Both the position numbers and the translations under genes were made by a program. A stretch of 64,000 nucleotides of DNA from contig CM034126.1 in NCBI GenBank assembly GCA_019914995.1, positions 3,043,001 through 3,107,000 on the forward strand, read 5' to 3'. Source of the stretch: Acanthochlamys bracteata. Lineage: Eukaryota > Streptophyta > Magnoliopsida > Pandanales > Velloziaceae. Positions 33,762 to 47,515 of the stretch are shown here, in pieces. The notes under the pieces were generated by a model, which worked only from the letters and a program-made list of their open reading frames with translations, made no database searches and had not been told where the DNA came from. Position 1 is the stretch's first letter; every line of letters starts with the position of its first letter.

Positions 33762-36700
33762 CTAAAAGGCTTTCCAATTATCTGAATCTCGTCTTGGACT
33801 GTGAAGACTATCTGAAGCCTTGAATGGTCCCATCGACCCAAAAGGGTCCGTGTCATCAAAAGTGAAACCACGACTGTGACCAAAGTCACTGGTACTACGA
33901 ATTGAATCAAATCTTGTAAGAGTCTCTCTTTGTGAAGGAAATCCACTATCTTGCGCCCTAAAGGAATCAAATCGGCTAGAATTGTCAAAGGAATTGTCTT
34001 CTGGACCTTCACTGAATCTTGGTGACGAAGCAAAATTGAATGCAGGTGTACTAGGAACAGAATCAAAAAATGGACTCTTCTTATCATTCCCATATACACT
34101 AGCACTTGAGGAATCCACCTTGATTGGGTTCAGACCAAAGTCACCGGACCCAAAGAAAGAGTTCTCACCACTCACCCCGTAATCACTTTGCTGCGTGAGC
34201 TCATATTTTTAGCACAAATAAGCACATTTCACAAGTAAAATGGAGAATATCTCAGAGCATGAAGCTGTAAAAATTGATTTTACCTTTGTATTAAAGCCCC
34301 AAACTGAATCAACATCATCATTAGCATCAAAAGTTGGACCCCATGAGTGATCATCAGCATATCTATCACCAGACATGGTAGACTCAGCCCCACCGTGGTC
34401 ACTGCAGCAAAGATCAGTTTGTAGTTTTTTTGAACCAAAAGAATGACAAAGCAATACACCTACAGCAATATTGTTGATATGAGACGAGAACATCGGCAAC
34501 CAATGTATACTGGCATTTCATTATCATCCTTAAATTTGAAACAAATTGCAACTTGTTCTGAGATCAAGAAGTTCGTGTGCAACTAAATTTACCGGAGTAC
34601 TGAACCTGATCCTGATTTAGTCAAGTTTGTCAAAAACAAACTTCAAACACATCGATAAAATCACAACCACTTGTGCAGGGCATTCAGTGAGAATGACAGC
34701 AAAACATTGCTAGCTAATAGTCATATATTGCTAATGACTACGTTTCAGGAGCAGAATTTTATACCTGTAGCTTTCTTTAGCTCGAGGTGAAAAGTCATTT
34801 GCAGGGTGAAATAACTGGGGTATACTCTCCAAGGTGCTTCTTCCTGGACTACTATGAGGGCTTCTTGCTGAACTTTCTTCACTGTGGGCAAAGGCTGATC
34901 CGTTCTGATCTACAGGACTACCACCATTAGAACCTTTATCCATTTTGGTTCCAGCATAAGATGATGATGCAGCAGGAGAAGCCTCATCTACTTTGTCACT
35001 CCTGCTTGAGGGAGATCTGATATTCTCACCAGCACCACCATTTTCAATTTCAACTCTAAGATCAGTAGAGAGTGTGAAACCTGAAAGAAAATTGTCGCAA
35101 TTAAACCACCACAAAGTGTTGCAATACGGATCTCCTAGGTGCACTGAACATTGACGTAATTTACAAGTAGCAGAAAAAGATGTTTCATAATACAATTGGC
35201 TCTGGAGAATTAAGTTTAAGCGACGAGTCCACCACAGAAACAGGTAAAGACAATCTAAATAACCACTTCTGAGGAGGTAATCTTATTTGGCAAACCAATA
35301 GTCAGCTTCAAACTATCGACACTTAATTCATATAGGATACCTTCATCTTCAAATTTATCCCATTCTTCATCCCAATCAACAGTTCCCTCTTGTATGCCAG
35401 GCTGCCAACCTAGAGAAAAAGTAGTAGATAGGTCAACAGAAAGATGAACCTTATGAGTTGATAGTAACTTCAGAAAGCAACACCTATCAAACCAAATCAA
35501 ATTGGATTTGAAACACAACGAAAAAGTTTCTAATCAGCATGAAAAATGTATGCGCAAATAGCAGTAATGCTTAAGAAGTCCCCCAAATTACTTTTTCAAA
35601 TAGATAAAATAAAAACATAATAGAAAAGAGAATGGAGATGGACAGTACTACTCTTGCATCTGAGTATGCATGACAGCTAACTCAAAAAGAGAAAACAAGA
35701 CTAGTCATGCATTTAGTTATTTTCATTGGGCATGTGTTGTTGCAAACTAAATGCCCACTTAAGCGAGTACCAACCATCTCCTATGCTCATGCCACACTTA
35801 TCCAATAATTTCATCTGCATCACAGGATCAACCCAATAACACAAGGATGTTACTCCTGTTTATCTGCTGTTGCAAAATTTTAAAATCTGACTTGCATACA
35901 AAATCAACTCTGACTTACATACAAAATCTCAAACTAGCCATGTTTCATCCTAATGGATTCCAAGGATAGTAATAAACCAAAAGAAGTCAATCAATACTAT
36001 AACCGATCGAAATACCAAACGGGAGTTCAATGGATGCAGTTTGTTTGAGATGCAGCCCATGTTGCTTGCAACGCTCAAGCATCGCTTTCTCCAATTCTTC
36101 CAAATCAGACTGAATTCTGTCAGCACGTACCTGACAAGGAAGAAATCTAGCAGTGTTATTCAATTAGCATAATCGCAAGATTCGAGAAAGAACGTCTCAA
36201 GCGTACCTGAAGTAGGCCATCAACACTTCCCCCTTGTTCCATTTTGACTATTGCATTTTGTAATTCCAGTCTCCTCTCCTATGAATAGTTATATAAAGTC
36301 AAATAAGGGAATACGGATACCTAATGCAAGTTACCAGAAAATGGCATTTTTCATTTTTGTCATACTTACCTGAACATCACGGAAGGTAGCCTCTTCCACT
36401 GCTAGCTTTGAAGCTATCTCCCCAACTTGCTTGTACTTTTCCTCATACTTCTTTGCTAATGCTTCAACCTACAGAAATGTATGTGATATAGTAATCTATA
36501 TAAATGTCTCTGATAATCTGATCAATCTCAAATGCGCAAAGAGCAGCTCAAGAACCGCAACACATGCATATTAGTATCCATGGATTTAGAAGATTCTTCC
36601 TAAGCTTATAAAGAGACAGAGTATGTATCGAGTTATAGATGCTGGTATAGTTGCTAACCAGCCTAATTAATGATGGTAGTTGATAATGGCAATGCCACAA

Positions 36701-39700
36701 TAGGAGGAAGTCCATCAAACTCACGAACCAAATAGGACAAGCTTCTTTCTTCCTGATCAGATGTTAATACCAATATAAAACTTCTGTGATTTAGAAGGCA
36801 AGAACATTAGCATCTAAAATTCTGGAAGCCTATACACAAACAACCCATGTGTTATATTTTTCATGGTTCTCAGGATTATGAAATAAGATGCAGGTGTTTT
36901 GATGTGCAAATGAGTAAAAGAATTTACTAGTGAATGACACTGTCATAATTATAATTCAATTCTTAAGAGCTCTCTAAACCCTATCATAATATGCAATAAA
37001 GATATAGAATGAGAAATTTTGATCAAAATGTATAGCAGTGAAAAGTAGTAATCTCACATATAAGTAAAGATTATAGGCATGCAGTACAGAAATAATGAAG
37101 CCAAACTGATAGCAACAGAATAGCCAAAAAAGAAAAACAGGGGAGTCCACATAATAAGGTCATAGGATTTAAACTTGCACCTCGCGTTTATCAGCAGATG
37201 CCCTTTCAGTGATTTCATTAAGCCTATTGTCACATCTACTCTTGTAAAGAACCTGAAAAGACAAATGAGCAAAGCCATGAACAACCATATCCAAAAAGCA
37301 GAGCGACAAGCAAAGCAGTTTAAAGAGAAGAATATATCAAGAAATATGATCTGTAATTGCTCAATAACAATGCAAGATACAATAAGATGGCCAACATGTT
37401 TCTGATGGGCTTTTTATTAAGTCCTGAAAATGAACTTATTACACTCACCTAAGACGGTACTCAAAGCAAATGCATACAGATACATCACTCACTGATTTGT
37501 CACTTTGAAGTGCTTGTAAACAGGGTTTAAGAATGGAAAATAAGAAAAAAATTACTAAACAGTTATTTCAGTGGAGTGAATCATGTCTATACCTCCTAAA
37601 ATTCCATTCACAATGTTAAAGTACCATCACCTAAACCAGACAGAGCTCACAATTCAATAACAAAAGATGCTATAGACAAAGTTTCAGTCCCTCATCAATG
37701 AGTGGCAGTTTACCAGCTCTTTTCTTGAATGGATTTGTTACAACTTACAGTACATAAGTGTTCTAGTAGGAGTCTCAAATGGATAATATATTCTATAATC
37801 AGAGCACATGTCTCAGGTAAAAGCTGGAATGGTAATTGGCATTTCCTTCCTAGGAACATCGTTTAGTAAGCACATGCCATCTCCTATACATAGAGGTAAA
37901 TGGTCCAAATTATTTTATAATTCCTTTCTCTGCCACATGCATCGCCACACTCTCCTCAATACTTTGTTGGCCACCTAACAAAGCCTTCGAGTAATTAGGC
38001 TTAACCCATCAATAGCTGTTGCAAAGTGCGTTATCCAATTTTTGCAAGATACATGATGTTGAGGGCCATCACAGCTAACATGAAAATACGAGGTTTGGTC
38101 AACCATGACTGCCTGAATTATGACGAACAGTCCAACGCCATTGGATGAGGTTGTTGATTTGCTACTCAAACCAAGTCTACAACCTTGAACTTTTCTCATG
38201 ATATTCTCGATCTCTTACACTTATGCATAGAAGTTCAATAAACTACTTGCATGTCATGCAGAACTTGAAAATGGCAGTTTCTTGACTACATAAAAATAAG
38301 AACCAAGTACTGCAGTAATGGAGATGTAAACTTTTCGAAGAATCAGTAGAACTCTGATGATTTTATCCAAAAATCCAATAACAAGGCATCAGTGGAAGGA
38401 GTTTATACATGACACAAAAACATCAATTCCCCTCTTCTTTTCTTTTTTTTTTTCTTTTTTTATTTTATTTTAAATTTACCAGATACAAAAGAAGAGTTGT
38501 AGATGAAGAACTTAGACAACCACGAAGAAAGACTTACTAGTTCTTGCATCTTGGTACGATAAAATTCTATCTTCTCTTTCGAATCAAGAATCTGTTTCTC
38601 AATTTGTGGCACCTTCACACAGGAAGAGATATATTAATAATGCAAATACATCTGAATGATGACATGTTGCATTCTGACAGTACTAAACAATAAAAGACAA
38701 CAAAATAGGAACCATGTCACACATTGCAATTCCTAATCAAATAGAGTGTTTGATGTTTATAACATGAATGATGTATTCTTAATATGAATGCAATTAGACT
38801 TTGTTCTTTTGGTGGTTAATTATTCAATAGATAAATTGAAACAGATTGCTTCACTTCACATATCTTAATTGACAAGTAAAAAAGGAACAGTAACCAATAC
38901 CTACATGAACTGCACATAATAAATTTATAGGCTGAAAATCATAGTAAAAGTTACACATGCACATGCTACTTCTATAATAATAAAATGCTTGAGCATATTG
39001 AGATAGTTCCAGCAGATAGTCCTCCACCATCATTGTGTTCATTTTGTCTTCCGCATCGATTGAAGCAGCTCTCAATTATAGATCTTGAAAGACCAACTGC
39101 TTATCTCCTCATTAAGTGAAAAAAGCTAATTAGCATATTTTCACCTTGTATAAGCAGGAAGATATGTACATTTAAGTTTGCAAATGCTAGACAGAAAAAC
39201 CATAGATTTGCATGCTTCCATTAGGACAATCTCCATTGGATTAAGAGAGCCAGACCAGTGGTTCAATTGTATTCAGAGTTTTAAGAAGTTAAGGTTTCGA
39301 ACCAAGAGCCACTTCTTAGAAAGGAGTGAGTTCATCTTTGCATTACGGATAAACCATTTTAAACATTGTAGCACATATAAGTACGAGCCTGCTCAATATG
39401 CGTAATATGATCAAAATACCATTTTCAGGTGAACTGAAATTGCAATTGAGTGTTGAAAAAGAAAAGAACCATCCTTTGATCAAAGACAAATAGTTAGAAG
39501 ATGCCTAAAGAAAAAAAATACCTTTTTCTCCTCAGCCTTTGGTGACTGCGAGACCAGCACACTTTGCATGTCACCACCATGGCTTTGGATAAGAAGGTTC
39601 TTGTCCAGAACCGGGAATCCTGGCCTCTGCTGCAATGGATTCAGGGCACCGCCAGTTCGAGAAACTGAATTTGGCAAAGGGGGCTTGAATCCAGAGGAAG

Positions 39701-42700
39701 GAATTGGTGGACGTGATCCAGGGAAGCCTTGCTGTGGTAAACCTATACAAGTTCCAAAACAGGGGCATATTATACAATAAACCACATGCAACATTAAGCA
39801 GTAAAGAAGAGAACTTCTTTGGTCTCATGTTCACACTAACATGAAGTAACAGAAGACATTCAATCGGCGCTGTGATAAGATACATACCAGGATTTGGCCA
39901 GGTAGGGCCACCGTAAACATTCGATGTTTGTCCAGTAGCTTGTAGCAAAGCCTCATCAAATTTAACCCTGTTTGGGAGCACAGAAGGAAGAGTACGCCCT
40001 TCCCGGAACCGTTCCATCAGATAAAGAGCAGTGCAGAACTCTCTTAGTGAAAGCATACTATCGTTATCTTGGTCAGACAAATCCCACACTTGCTTTAACA
40101 CCTCTGCTTGGAAAGAAATGCAATTAGCAAATTAAATGTCCGGAAATATCGTTAATATAACCTCTGGTATATTGAGGTATCTGTGACATGACGTAAAACT
40201 GTTCAATGCTAGAACTTCGCAAAGACTGATCAATAAGCTCATGAAAGCAGCAAATATCAGGGAGTCATTTCCAATACCAGCAGTCTAAATCGCTACAGGG
40301 ATAAACATCTTGTAACAAATACGTTGTTCTAACATCACAAGCCCAAGAAATCATATAAAGAGAAATACCTACCTCTAGGAAGCCTCCAGCTCAGGAACAG
40401 ATTACGTGCCTCCACACCTGTAATTTTTCCGTCTCTATCCTTGTCTACTTCCACAAATACAGCAGTGTACTTCTTAATATCAGATTGAGTAAACCTAGGC
40501 CATGGTTGCTCTGATTGACCAGAAGCAGAACTAGCAGGACCCACCAAAGAATTGGAAGTTGCTAGTGTTGAACTACTCTGCAAGGCACCTAATTGATTTT
40601 GCATATCTAATGGCGCGTGCAGCTGGTTCTGGTTGCTAGCAGCAGGAAGTGCTAACATGTTATTCAAAGAATCAAGTTGACTTGGTTTCAAAGAATTCTG
40701 GAACCCTGATGATGGTAGGGGAGATGCTACCGAATTAGATTTGGAGCTTGCAGAAAAGCTTGGTGTCATAGAGTCTGAGTTTGTCTTAGGAGCTGCAGGT
40801 AAAAGATCACCTCCAAAAACTGTGTCAGAAGCAAACCCATTGCCAGATTGCACCAAAGCTTCTGAATCTGACACAGCTGGTTGTGATGACTTTGGAACTG
40901 GGTCTTGTTGTATGGTTGCAAGCAACGACGTAGGTGCTGTTGGGGTCTGCGGATTCGGTGACATGATACTTAGTGCTCCTGAGACAGCTTGAGCAGGCTT
41001 TTCTTGATTAATTGACGGGGTAATGCCTGTAACGGGAATCTGAGAAGGTCCTCCAACTGAAGCCCCGGTAGTTCTTCCACCAAGCCAATTGGTTGTCTGA
41101 TTCGACATATTTGGGCTTGGAAGAGGTGCACTGGCAATGCTCCCTTTCCCTGAGAGCCCAGAATTGACAACGGGCAACGCATTTACCGGCTGAGTGGGAA
41201 TAGGAGCTGCAAACAAAGAGGACCCAGATGTCCTTGAAACCGTTAAGATGGTTTCATGAAATTATTTTATGATAAAAGCAACAGAAACTTGTCCTTACCT
41301 GCATTTGGAAGGGCTCGAGGGCCACCAAACCCGCTATTTTGAGATACAACAGGTGCCATACTACCCATTTGAACAGGGGGACGCATCGTGGGATTCAAAT
41401 TGGATGGAGCAGCCACCATATTTATCTGAGTTGCAGGAGCTGCCACAGGATTTATCTTAGGGGCGGGAATTTTAGCTGCTGCAGGGCCATATAATGCTGC
41501 TTTCACAATTTCTGGTGTTAGTTCCCGCCCACTTTGAGCAACTGTTACAAGTTTCAATGCATTACAGAATTCTTCTCGTCCAAGAAAACCTGTTCGACTT
41601 TGATCAGCATGCATCCATATCTGCATTCAACAATCACCATTCACTATAACAAGCATAACAAGCTTCAAGTTGTAAACTCAAATCAGAAGAAAGAAAAAAG
41701 TTCACATGTGAATAAAACTTCAACTGTATAGTGCACAAACAAACATATCAGTAGCATTTGCACAAGGACTTTATGGTGAGATTTTATAATAAACAAAAAA
41801 ACAAAAGTTTTGAGAGATTACCATTGTTTGAATTACATCTTGAAAACAATGAGTAAACACTGTATATGCAACTTCTTGCTGAACACATTCGAGATAAACA
41901 TTGAGATAATAACCAATTGATTGACTATTCAGTTTGGTAGTTAGCAAGCAAAATGGCACTTCACATCATTAATATCAGCTTAGCAACTTACTGAATGGAT
42001 CTTCAGCCCTAATCCTACAGACTACTTTCCTTCTTGAAACAAAGAAAAACAAACTAAATCGCTGTTCACTAAGGCGCCTAAAATATTGAGGACAAACTAA
42101 TTCTCCCTTAAAGACAATACAGCTGCAAATGACACCATAGAACAACTAAATAATCCCAGCAAAGCTACTTACAAAACAGATCTTAAACACAAGAACCAGC
42201 TAAACACCTTTGCCGCTCAATCTCAGCTATCTTAAAATCAATACTGCTGCACTGAACTCTTCAGCTCTTCAAGACAACTTGCGCAACTGTACTCCACATC
42301 ATCCAAGCTCCTCTATTGTCAGGTAAACTTACTTACAAACATGGGGACAATAGGTACTAACCTATAATGTCTTCACTTTTTAATACGAGCACTCAATTCA
42401 ACATCTCCGCTTCTTGAAGTTATGATATGATTATCAACTTTTAAAATTCAACCTAAAAGTATTGAATGCTTATCAGATCTGGCTAAATTCAGCTTCGAAA
42501 TGTAATATCGCATAATTCAACACAAACAGTACATAACCTTGAGAGGTGAAAATATAAAACTGACCTGGGCTAAGACGTTCTTGGGCAAGTTGGATCTCTG
42601 AAAGAACTTGACAGCTTCAGCACCACTGATCCGTCCATCACGGTCCAAATCAGCTTGCCTGAAGTAAGCATTGAAAGCCTCCATCCCAGCAGCCGGCGCC

Positions 42701-42714
42701 GGTGACTCCGCCAT
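33762..42714 (-). CDS. EH-domain endocytic protein, AtEH1/Pan1 type (TPLATE complex)
   Basis: Fourteen - strand exons: 42714-42565, 41620-41299, 41206-40373, 40103-39888, 39742-39522, 38612-38538, 37252-37181, 36468-36370, 36278-36207, 36130-36016, 35409-35341, 35080-34765, 34401-34284, 34190-33762. All joins keep frame; product 1035 aa. The first EH domain (~10-100) has EF loops at 22-33 (DLDRDGRISGAE) and 56-67. A Pro/Ala/Ser/Asn-rich linker follows (~110-390). The second EH domain (~395-480) has loops at 412-423 (DKDRDGKITGVE) and 446-457. Residues ~582-715 are a coiled coil; an acidic DWDEEWDKFEDEG lies near 735. The Ser-rich tail has DPF. Plant EH1/Pan1 proteins are TPLATE-complex subunits in clathrin-mediated endocytosis; EH domains bind NPF motifs, lipids and calcium. 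Confidence 0.92.
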
Positions 42715-43057
42715 ATCCGGCGAAATTGAGCTCGCTTCACGTTGGAGAGAGAAACAAAACGGACAGAATTTCTTGAGCTATATCGCCGGTGATAATGGTG
42801 ACGGTTGGATTCGATCAATCGAGGAAGGAGAAAACGGAGATGACAAATCCCTCCTGGATCTTTTGAACAATATCGGAATTAGCCTTCCCCTTCGCTCAGT
42901 GGTCCGTTGTCCTGGTTCCGGCTGGTGAGTTTCCTCGTTCGGTTTCTTTTAATGGCCTTAATGGACCATCAGTCTACCAAAAGCCTGCCAAAGCCTGAAA
43001 TTGGTACGCAAGTAGGCTTAGCTATGGGCTCATTTGTATCACTATTACACGAAAGGA
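42715..43057 (-). other. 5' flank of the EH1-type gene
   Basis: Leader and promoter of the EH1-type gene. It is GC-richer to about 42930, as expected for a plant leader. No TATA box was clear. Confidence 0.45.
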
Positions 43058-43268
43058 GTGTTTGGTGACAGTGCTTAATAACACTATTTTTTATTTTATA
43101 AAAATTTTTATATTTTAATAAATTTTGTATAATACTATATTTTAAAAAATTAACTAAATTAATTATTTATCATATAATTATTTATATTTTTAATTTTAAA
43201 AAATCAAGTTTGTTTCCAAAAATAAGTTCTATTTAAAAAAATTTTTTTATCATAAGCATTTCAAACGT
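43058..43268. repeat. AT-rich MITE-like element, copy 3
   Basis: Starts GTGTTTGGTGACAGTGCTTA and ends ATAAGCATTTCAAACGT, so reversed the right end reads ACGTTTGAAATGCTTAT. Both ends share GTTTGxxA and GCTTA in the same order. Body nearly all A/T. Lies about 350 bp upstream of the EH1-type start codon. Confidence 0.5.
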
Positions 43269-46174
43269 CCGCGGAAATACCATTCTCACTAAAGGTTCAG
43301 GGAAATTTTTATGGTGCATCGTGTATGGCAGTGACAAGCATGCGACACACTAATACCAATAAAAAGATATATGCCACAAGGTTTAAAATTTTTTGCAAAC
43401 ACAAGACTAAGGATCATATGTACCGGAAATTTGTATATTTGTTAGGTGCGTTTCGCATCATATTGCTCCATTATGGACAGAAGTTTAAACCATTTGCCAT
43501 GGGCTCACGGGAATTTATGGTGCAGAGTATTATATTGGTGTTGTCTATGAGGCCAGCTCTGTTCATACTATACTGCAAACTATTGTTTGCTGCTTATCAT
43601 TTGGCTAGACCAACAAATTCGATGGAAATGTAGAATGGGCGGTCATCTGTTGGTTATGAATCCCCTAATAAGTCTACCGTGGGAAGTGTAGCTGCAGGTA
43701 CCAAGAGGTTTGAGGCAAAAAGGATATATCCTAACAAATTCAAGGATTAGTTGTTTCTATTGTTTTTGAGCATTGAAGCATTTGGGCTTGTTAAATGCTC
43801 TAGATTGCTTGATGTAGGATCGTTAGATCATCTTTTACATGTATTCTTTGAGAAAGAGGGGTCTCTTTTGCCATCTGCATAAATTCGATCAAAGAATATG
43901 TTTATGCTTGTAATCATTGACAAGCAGTGTAGTAGTGAAGGCAAGGTGGTAAAACAATGATGGTGACTTTCAGGCCTTGCTTGAATCATGAGTGCCAAGC
44001 AATAATGTAATGCATACTCGATTTAGAACGAAAACAGAAGCCTTTCATAACGCCTCCCTCTAAAATGTGCAACATCTATGCTTATGTCAGATCAGAATTA
44101 CCAGAACTGAATCTGCCATTACTCGTTCACCTGCTGGGACGTTCATTGCCTCTGAACAGGTCTCACATTTCATCTATAAAAAGCAGTTCCAAAAAATTCC
44201 CAATAAGGACCCGTTGAATATTGTAAAGTGGCAATACTCTTCCGCGCTCGATGTTCATAAAGTTGTCTTTCATTCACAATTAAACTTCCCAACTCAACCA
44301 TCTGTTCAGGTCGATCCTACAACCATCAGGACCAGTGTATATCACTTTGCGTGTTTAGCCAGTTTTAGATCAATTTAAATCAATTTAAAATTCAAATGAT
44401 TTCTCATGATCAGCCTCCCTTTGACTTCAGATCCAGTAAGTTTGAGCTCACTTATACACAAAAATCCATGGAACTTGGGTTGAATGATACTCTTGTCATA
44501 TGGGTGTGTAGATGTATTTACCGCAGCATATATGATCAGTCTTGTCTAAACACTATCTTGTAGAATGTTACGTATTTAGCATCTCCAAACATTAAAAAAC
44601 AGATGGTGTTTATAAAAACTCTTGTTTATTTGGGGAAAACTTTTTTAATTCTATAGGAACTCAATGTAATCCCAAATACCTCGTGCAGAGAAGCACATGG
44701 TCACATGCTGGGATAAGTGCAATCTTCCCTGGTTTTGAGGAAAGTGGAAATGGCATATGTGTGAGAGTTGACGGATGTCGAAACGAAAATGCATTGCACC
44801 TATTTCATATCAACATCATAATAGTCCATTGAGTGAAGGTTGAGTGCCACCAACTTCACCTGTTTCAGTTACCTGAGCACTTTCATCACTTGCTAGAACA
44901 TCTTAAGGCTTAACAATTCAATCTTGGTTCCGGATCTACTACCTAACCTGGTTTTGTTTTGAGGATTATTCTAGGCTATTAAGGAAATGCAAATATGTTT
45001 TAATCAGTTAACCGAAGTGCGCGTGTAGGAACAGCTAACAGGCAACAGCTGCGGTTTCCTTACTCAACATTCGAACTAGATGAGTGCCTGATATCAGATC
45101 TTTATACATGAATAAATTGATTCGACCATAAAACTTCTAGATGATTGGCCACTTCTAGTAACTTCAACAAAATATTGTTGATCGTAACAGTATTATAATT
45201 ATGAGACTATTTTTGCCGTCGAAGTAAATACGTTTTCGTGTACACGCAGTGCTATCTTCTTTATTTTTTCTGAACCTTTTGCTCTTTATTTTCTTTCAAG
45301 AAGTAGACAGTGCAGTTATCAAGTTCCCTTTTGGGATATATGTCGTGTTCTACTGCATTCACTCCTAACCTGCTGGTGCAAGGAAAAAACATACATAATT
45401 CTCCCATCTAGAACACACTGTCGCAGGTTTTAACATATTTTTATGCTATCTTCAAACATATTCTTAATGCATATTGTCTGAGTATGATTCAGCCTTCGCT
45501 TGTATCCTTAGCTCATGAAGTGTTACGTATTTCACCGTTCTCAAGATTTATATGTGTACTATTTTAGCAGAATAATCATTGTTATTAGTCATGCTATAAT
45601 GTGAAAGCGTTGCAAATTCATGGGAATTCTCATAAGCTATAAGCATTAATCACGCATAAGAATAAAGTTATTAGTGTTAAATTATTCATTTCTTTACTTT
45701 GCTTTTGTGTCTAAGAGGTCCCATTAGTACGACTAACAAAACAACAATGTCACGCGACAGCTGGGGCATGGGCGTAACAAAGAAAGAAGCTATCAATGAT
45801 TGCCATCGACTTATTAACAGGAATCAGAAAGCTACCAAACTTCCAGCGAGCTTTTTTCGGTCTTCTTGGCGTTTCATCGAAGCCATAAGGAAGAATAAAT
45901 CTCCATGCCATTACTAACTCCTGTAAAAAATAAAATTTATCACAAAATCTGTAAAGTCATTCACTGAAAACCCCTCTAGGATTAACTAATTAACCTGAAC
46001 GCCGCTTACGCATTCCCCACTGTAGGGTTCTATTTATGCCTGATCTCATCAAAGTGAAGACCATAATTTCATAGCTCACACAGAAAATTTGGACAATTGA
46101 GTTAAGTGGGTCAGGATTAGTCCAGAGTCCATTGAGATGAACGCAGACCAGAAAATTGGTAGACAAATAAGGTA
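43269..46174. other. Intergenic, no gene seen
   Basis: 2.9 kb. Similar motifs GGGAAATTTTTATGGTGCA (about 43300) and GGGAATTTATGGTGCA (about 43509) are 210 bp apart and may mark an old repeat. A 102-codon frame at 43325-43633 lies across them and has no domain. Other frames near 44067 and 45699 also look non-coding. Confidence 0.4.
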
Positions 46175-46388
46175 ATGTTTCGGAATACTTTTAAATTTTA
46201 AAATTTTATTTTTTTCATATTTTTATAAATTTTTATATTATTTTACCTAAATTTTAAAATATACAACAATATAATTTATAAAATTTTATTTATTTTATAT
46301 ATTTAATTAGCTGAATAAAATTATTTAATAAATATTTCGAAAATATTTTATTTAAAAATTTTCTTTTCAAAATCACCATTGAAATAGA
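46175..46388. repeat. AT-rich MITE-like element, copy 4
   Basis: Left end ATGTTTCGGAATACTTTTAA; right end, reversed, CTATTTCAATGGTGATTTTGA. The ends match loosely and the AT-rich body is like copies 1-3. A decayed member. Confidence 0.35.
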
Positions 46389-46424
46389 CAATTCCAATTC
46401 TGCAAGTTGCACACGAATTTAAAG

Positions 46425-46623
46425 GTAAGTTTGATTTAACTTATTACAAAATTAAATTTTAAAATTTTTATTCATGTTTTTTAATAGAATTTTATAAATA
46501 CATAAAAATTTATTTAAAAATTTTAAAAATATTAAAAATTTACATAATAAAATATTTTTTATTATAATTTTTAGAAATAAAAAAATAAAATATTTTTAAT
46601 TAAAAAAATTCTATTTCAAATGT
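46425..46623. repeat. AT-rich MITE-like element, copy 5 (weak)
   Basis: AGTTTGATTTAAC at the left and TTCAAATGTA at the right, around an almost pure A/T body. It lies 40 bp from copy 4. The end match is poor; included because of its size, composition and position. Confidence 0.25.
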
Positions 46624-47439
46624 ACTGCATCCTAACCGGCCTTATCGTTGCATGCATTCGGGCATGGCATGTGCTCGAGCAGAACCTTGGATTGTCAAAA
46701 GCGTGTTTACCTTAGATACACTTTCTAAAAATCATAAATAAATTTAAAATTAAAATATATTTAATACAAAATAAAATTTATATTTATTTTATACAAAATA
46801 AAAAAATAATTAGAAAAATATTAAGTTTGGTTTTATTATTATTTTATTTTGAAATGAATAAAACATAAACTTTATTAAATGAATTTATATAATAGATAAG
46901 TATCTCCTAAATCTCACTTATCACCGTCAACAGTTACAATCTTTTCCTCTTTAAGGGTCAACTGTCGCTGACCGTTTGAACTTCTTCCCTGTTAATAACT
47001 GATTGCATTCTATTTAAAAAAACACGGAGTTGATTTTAGAATAACGAGACACTGAAACACATAATTTCCAAAACTGCTCTCTTTGCACCTTCACTATATA
47101 ATTTATTATCATGGTATAACAGAAACGGAACCTTTAATGTTGATTGGTAATTAGAAACTAAACACAAACAAAACTACAAAAGTTGCCGTTGGTCAGACTA
47201 CAAGCTTATTTAGCTCGAGATCACTTGTTAAATGCAATTCAATTGCAAAGTTGAGCTGAGTGCAGCTAGCTGCGAGCTGGTCCCCTGACCAATCTTGTCC
47301 TTCTTGGTTTTCAAAGCATTATTAAACTCTTTCCTCTCCTTCAAAAAAGAAAGACTACTATATAACACACCGAGAAAGTGAAACAGAACAAAGCCCCACC
47401 TTGCAGCTGTCTCCAGCTCTCCATTTAACCCATCTATTT
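46624..47439. other. Upstream region of the EXORDIUM-like gene
   Basis: No gene. A further AT-rich block at about 46690-46915 resembles the MITE-like bodies but has no clear ends. An 87-codon reverse frame at 47228-47491 overlaps the TATA box and is not credible. Confidence 0.4.
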
Positions 47440-47449
47440 TATATATATA
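47440..47449 (+). promoter_or_regulatory. TATA box of the EXORDIUM-like gene
   Basis: TATATATATA 67-76 bp before the ATG at 47516, followed by a pyrimidine-rich leader (CTCCTCTTCCTTCTTCC). Spacing implies transcription starting at about 47475. Confidence 0.7.
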
Positions 47450-47515
47450 GCTCCTCTTCCTTCTTCCTCTCAAATCAAAACCCAAACGCATACATCAATC
47501 AGTTTGTTTCAAAAA

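Noticed and set aside
43325-43633. 102-codon + strand frame upstream of the EH1-type gene
   Set aside because: It overlaps repeated strings, has no recognisable domain, no promoter or splice partners, and no coding-like base bias.
44067-45917. Frames of 72-103 codons in the gap before the EXORDIUM-like gene
   Set aside because: Checked for small secreted-peptide families (for example DVL/RTFL and RALF); no signature was found.
47228-47491. 87-codon reverse frame next to the EXORDIUM-like promoter
   Set aside because: It overlaps the TATA box and leader of a real gene and has no domain.
47504-47515. TTG codon as the start of the EXORDIUM-like protein
   Set aside because: The ATG at 47516 directly precedes the signal peptide and is the normal plant start.
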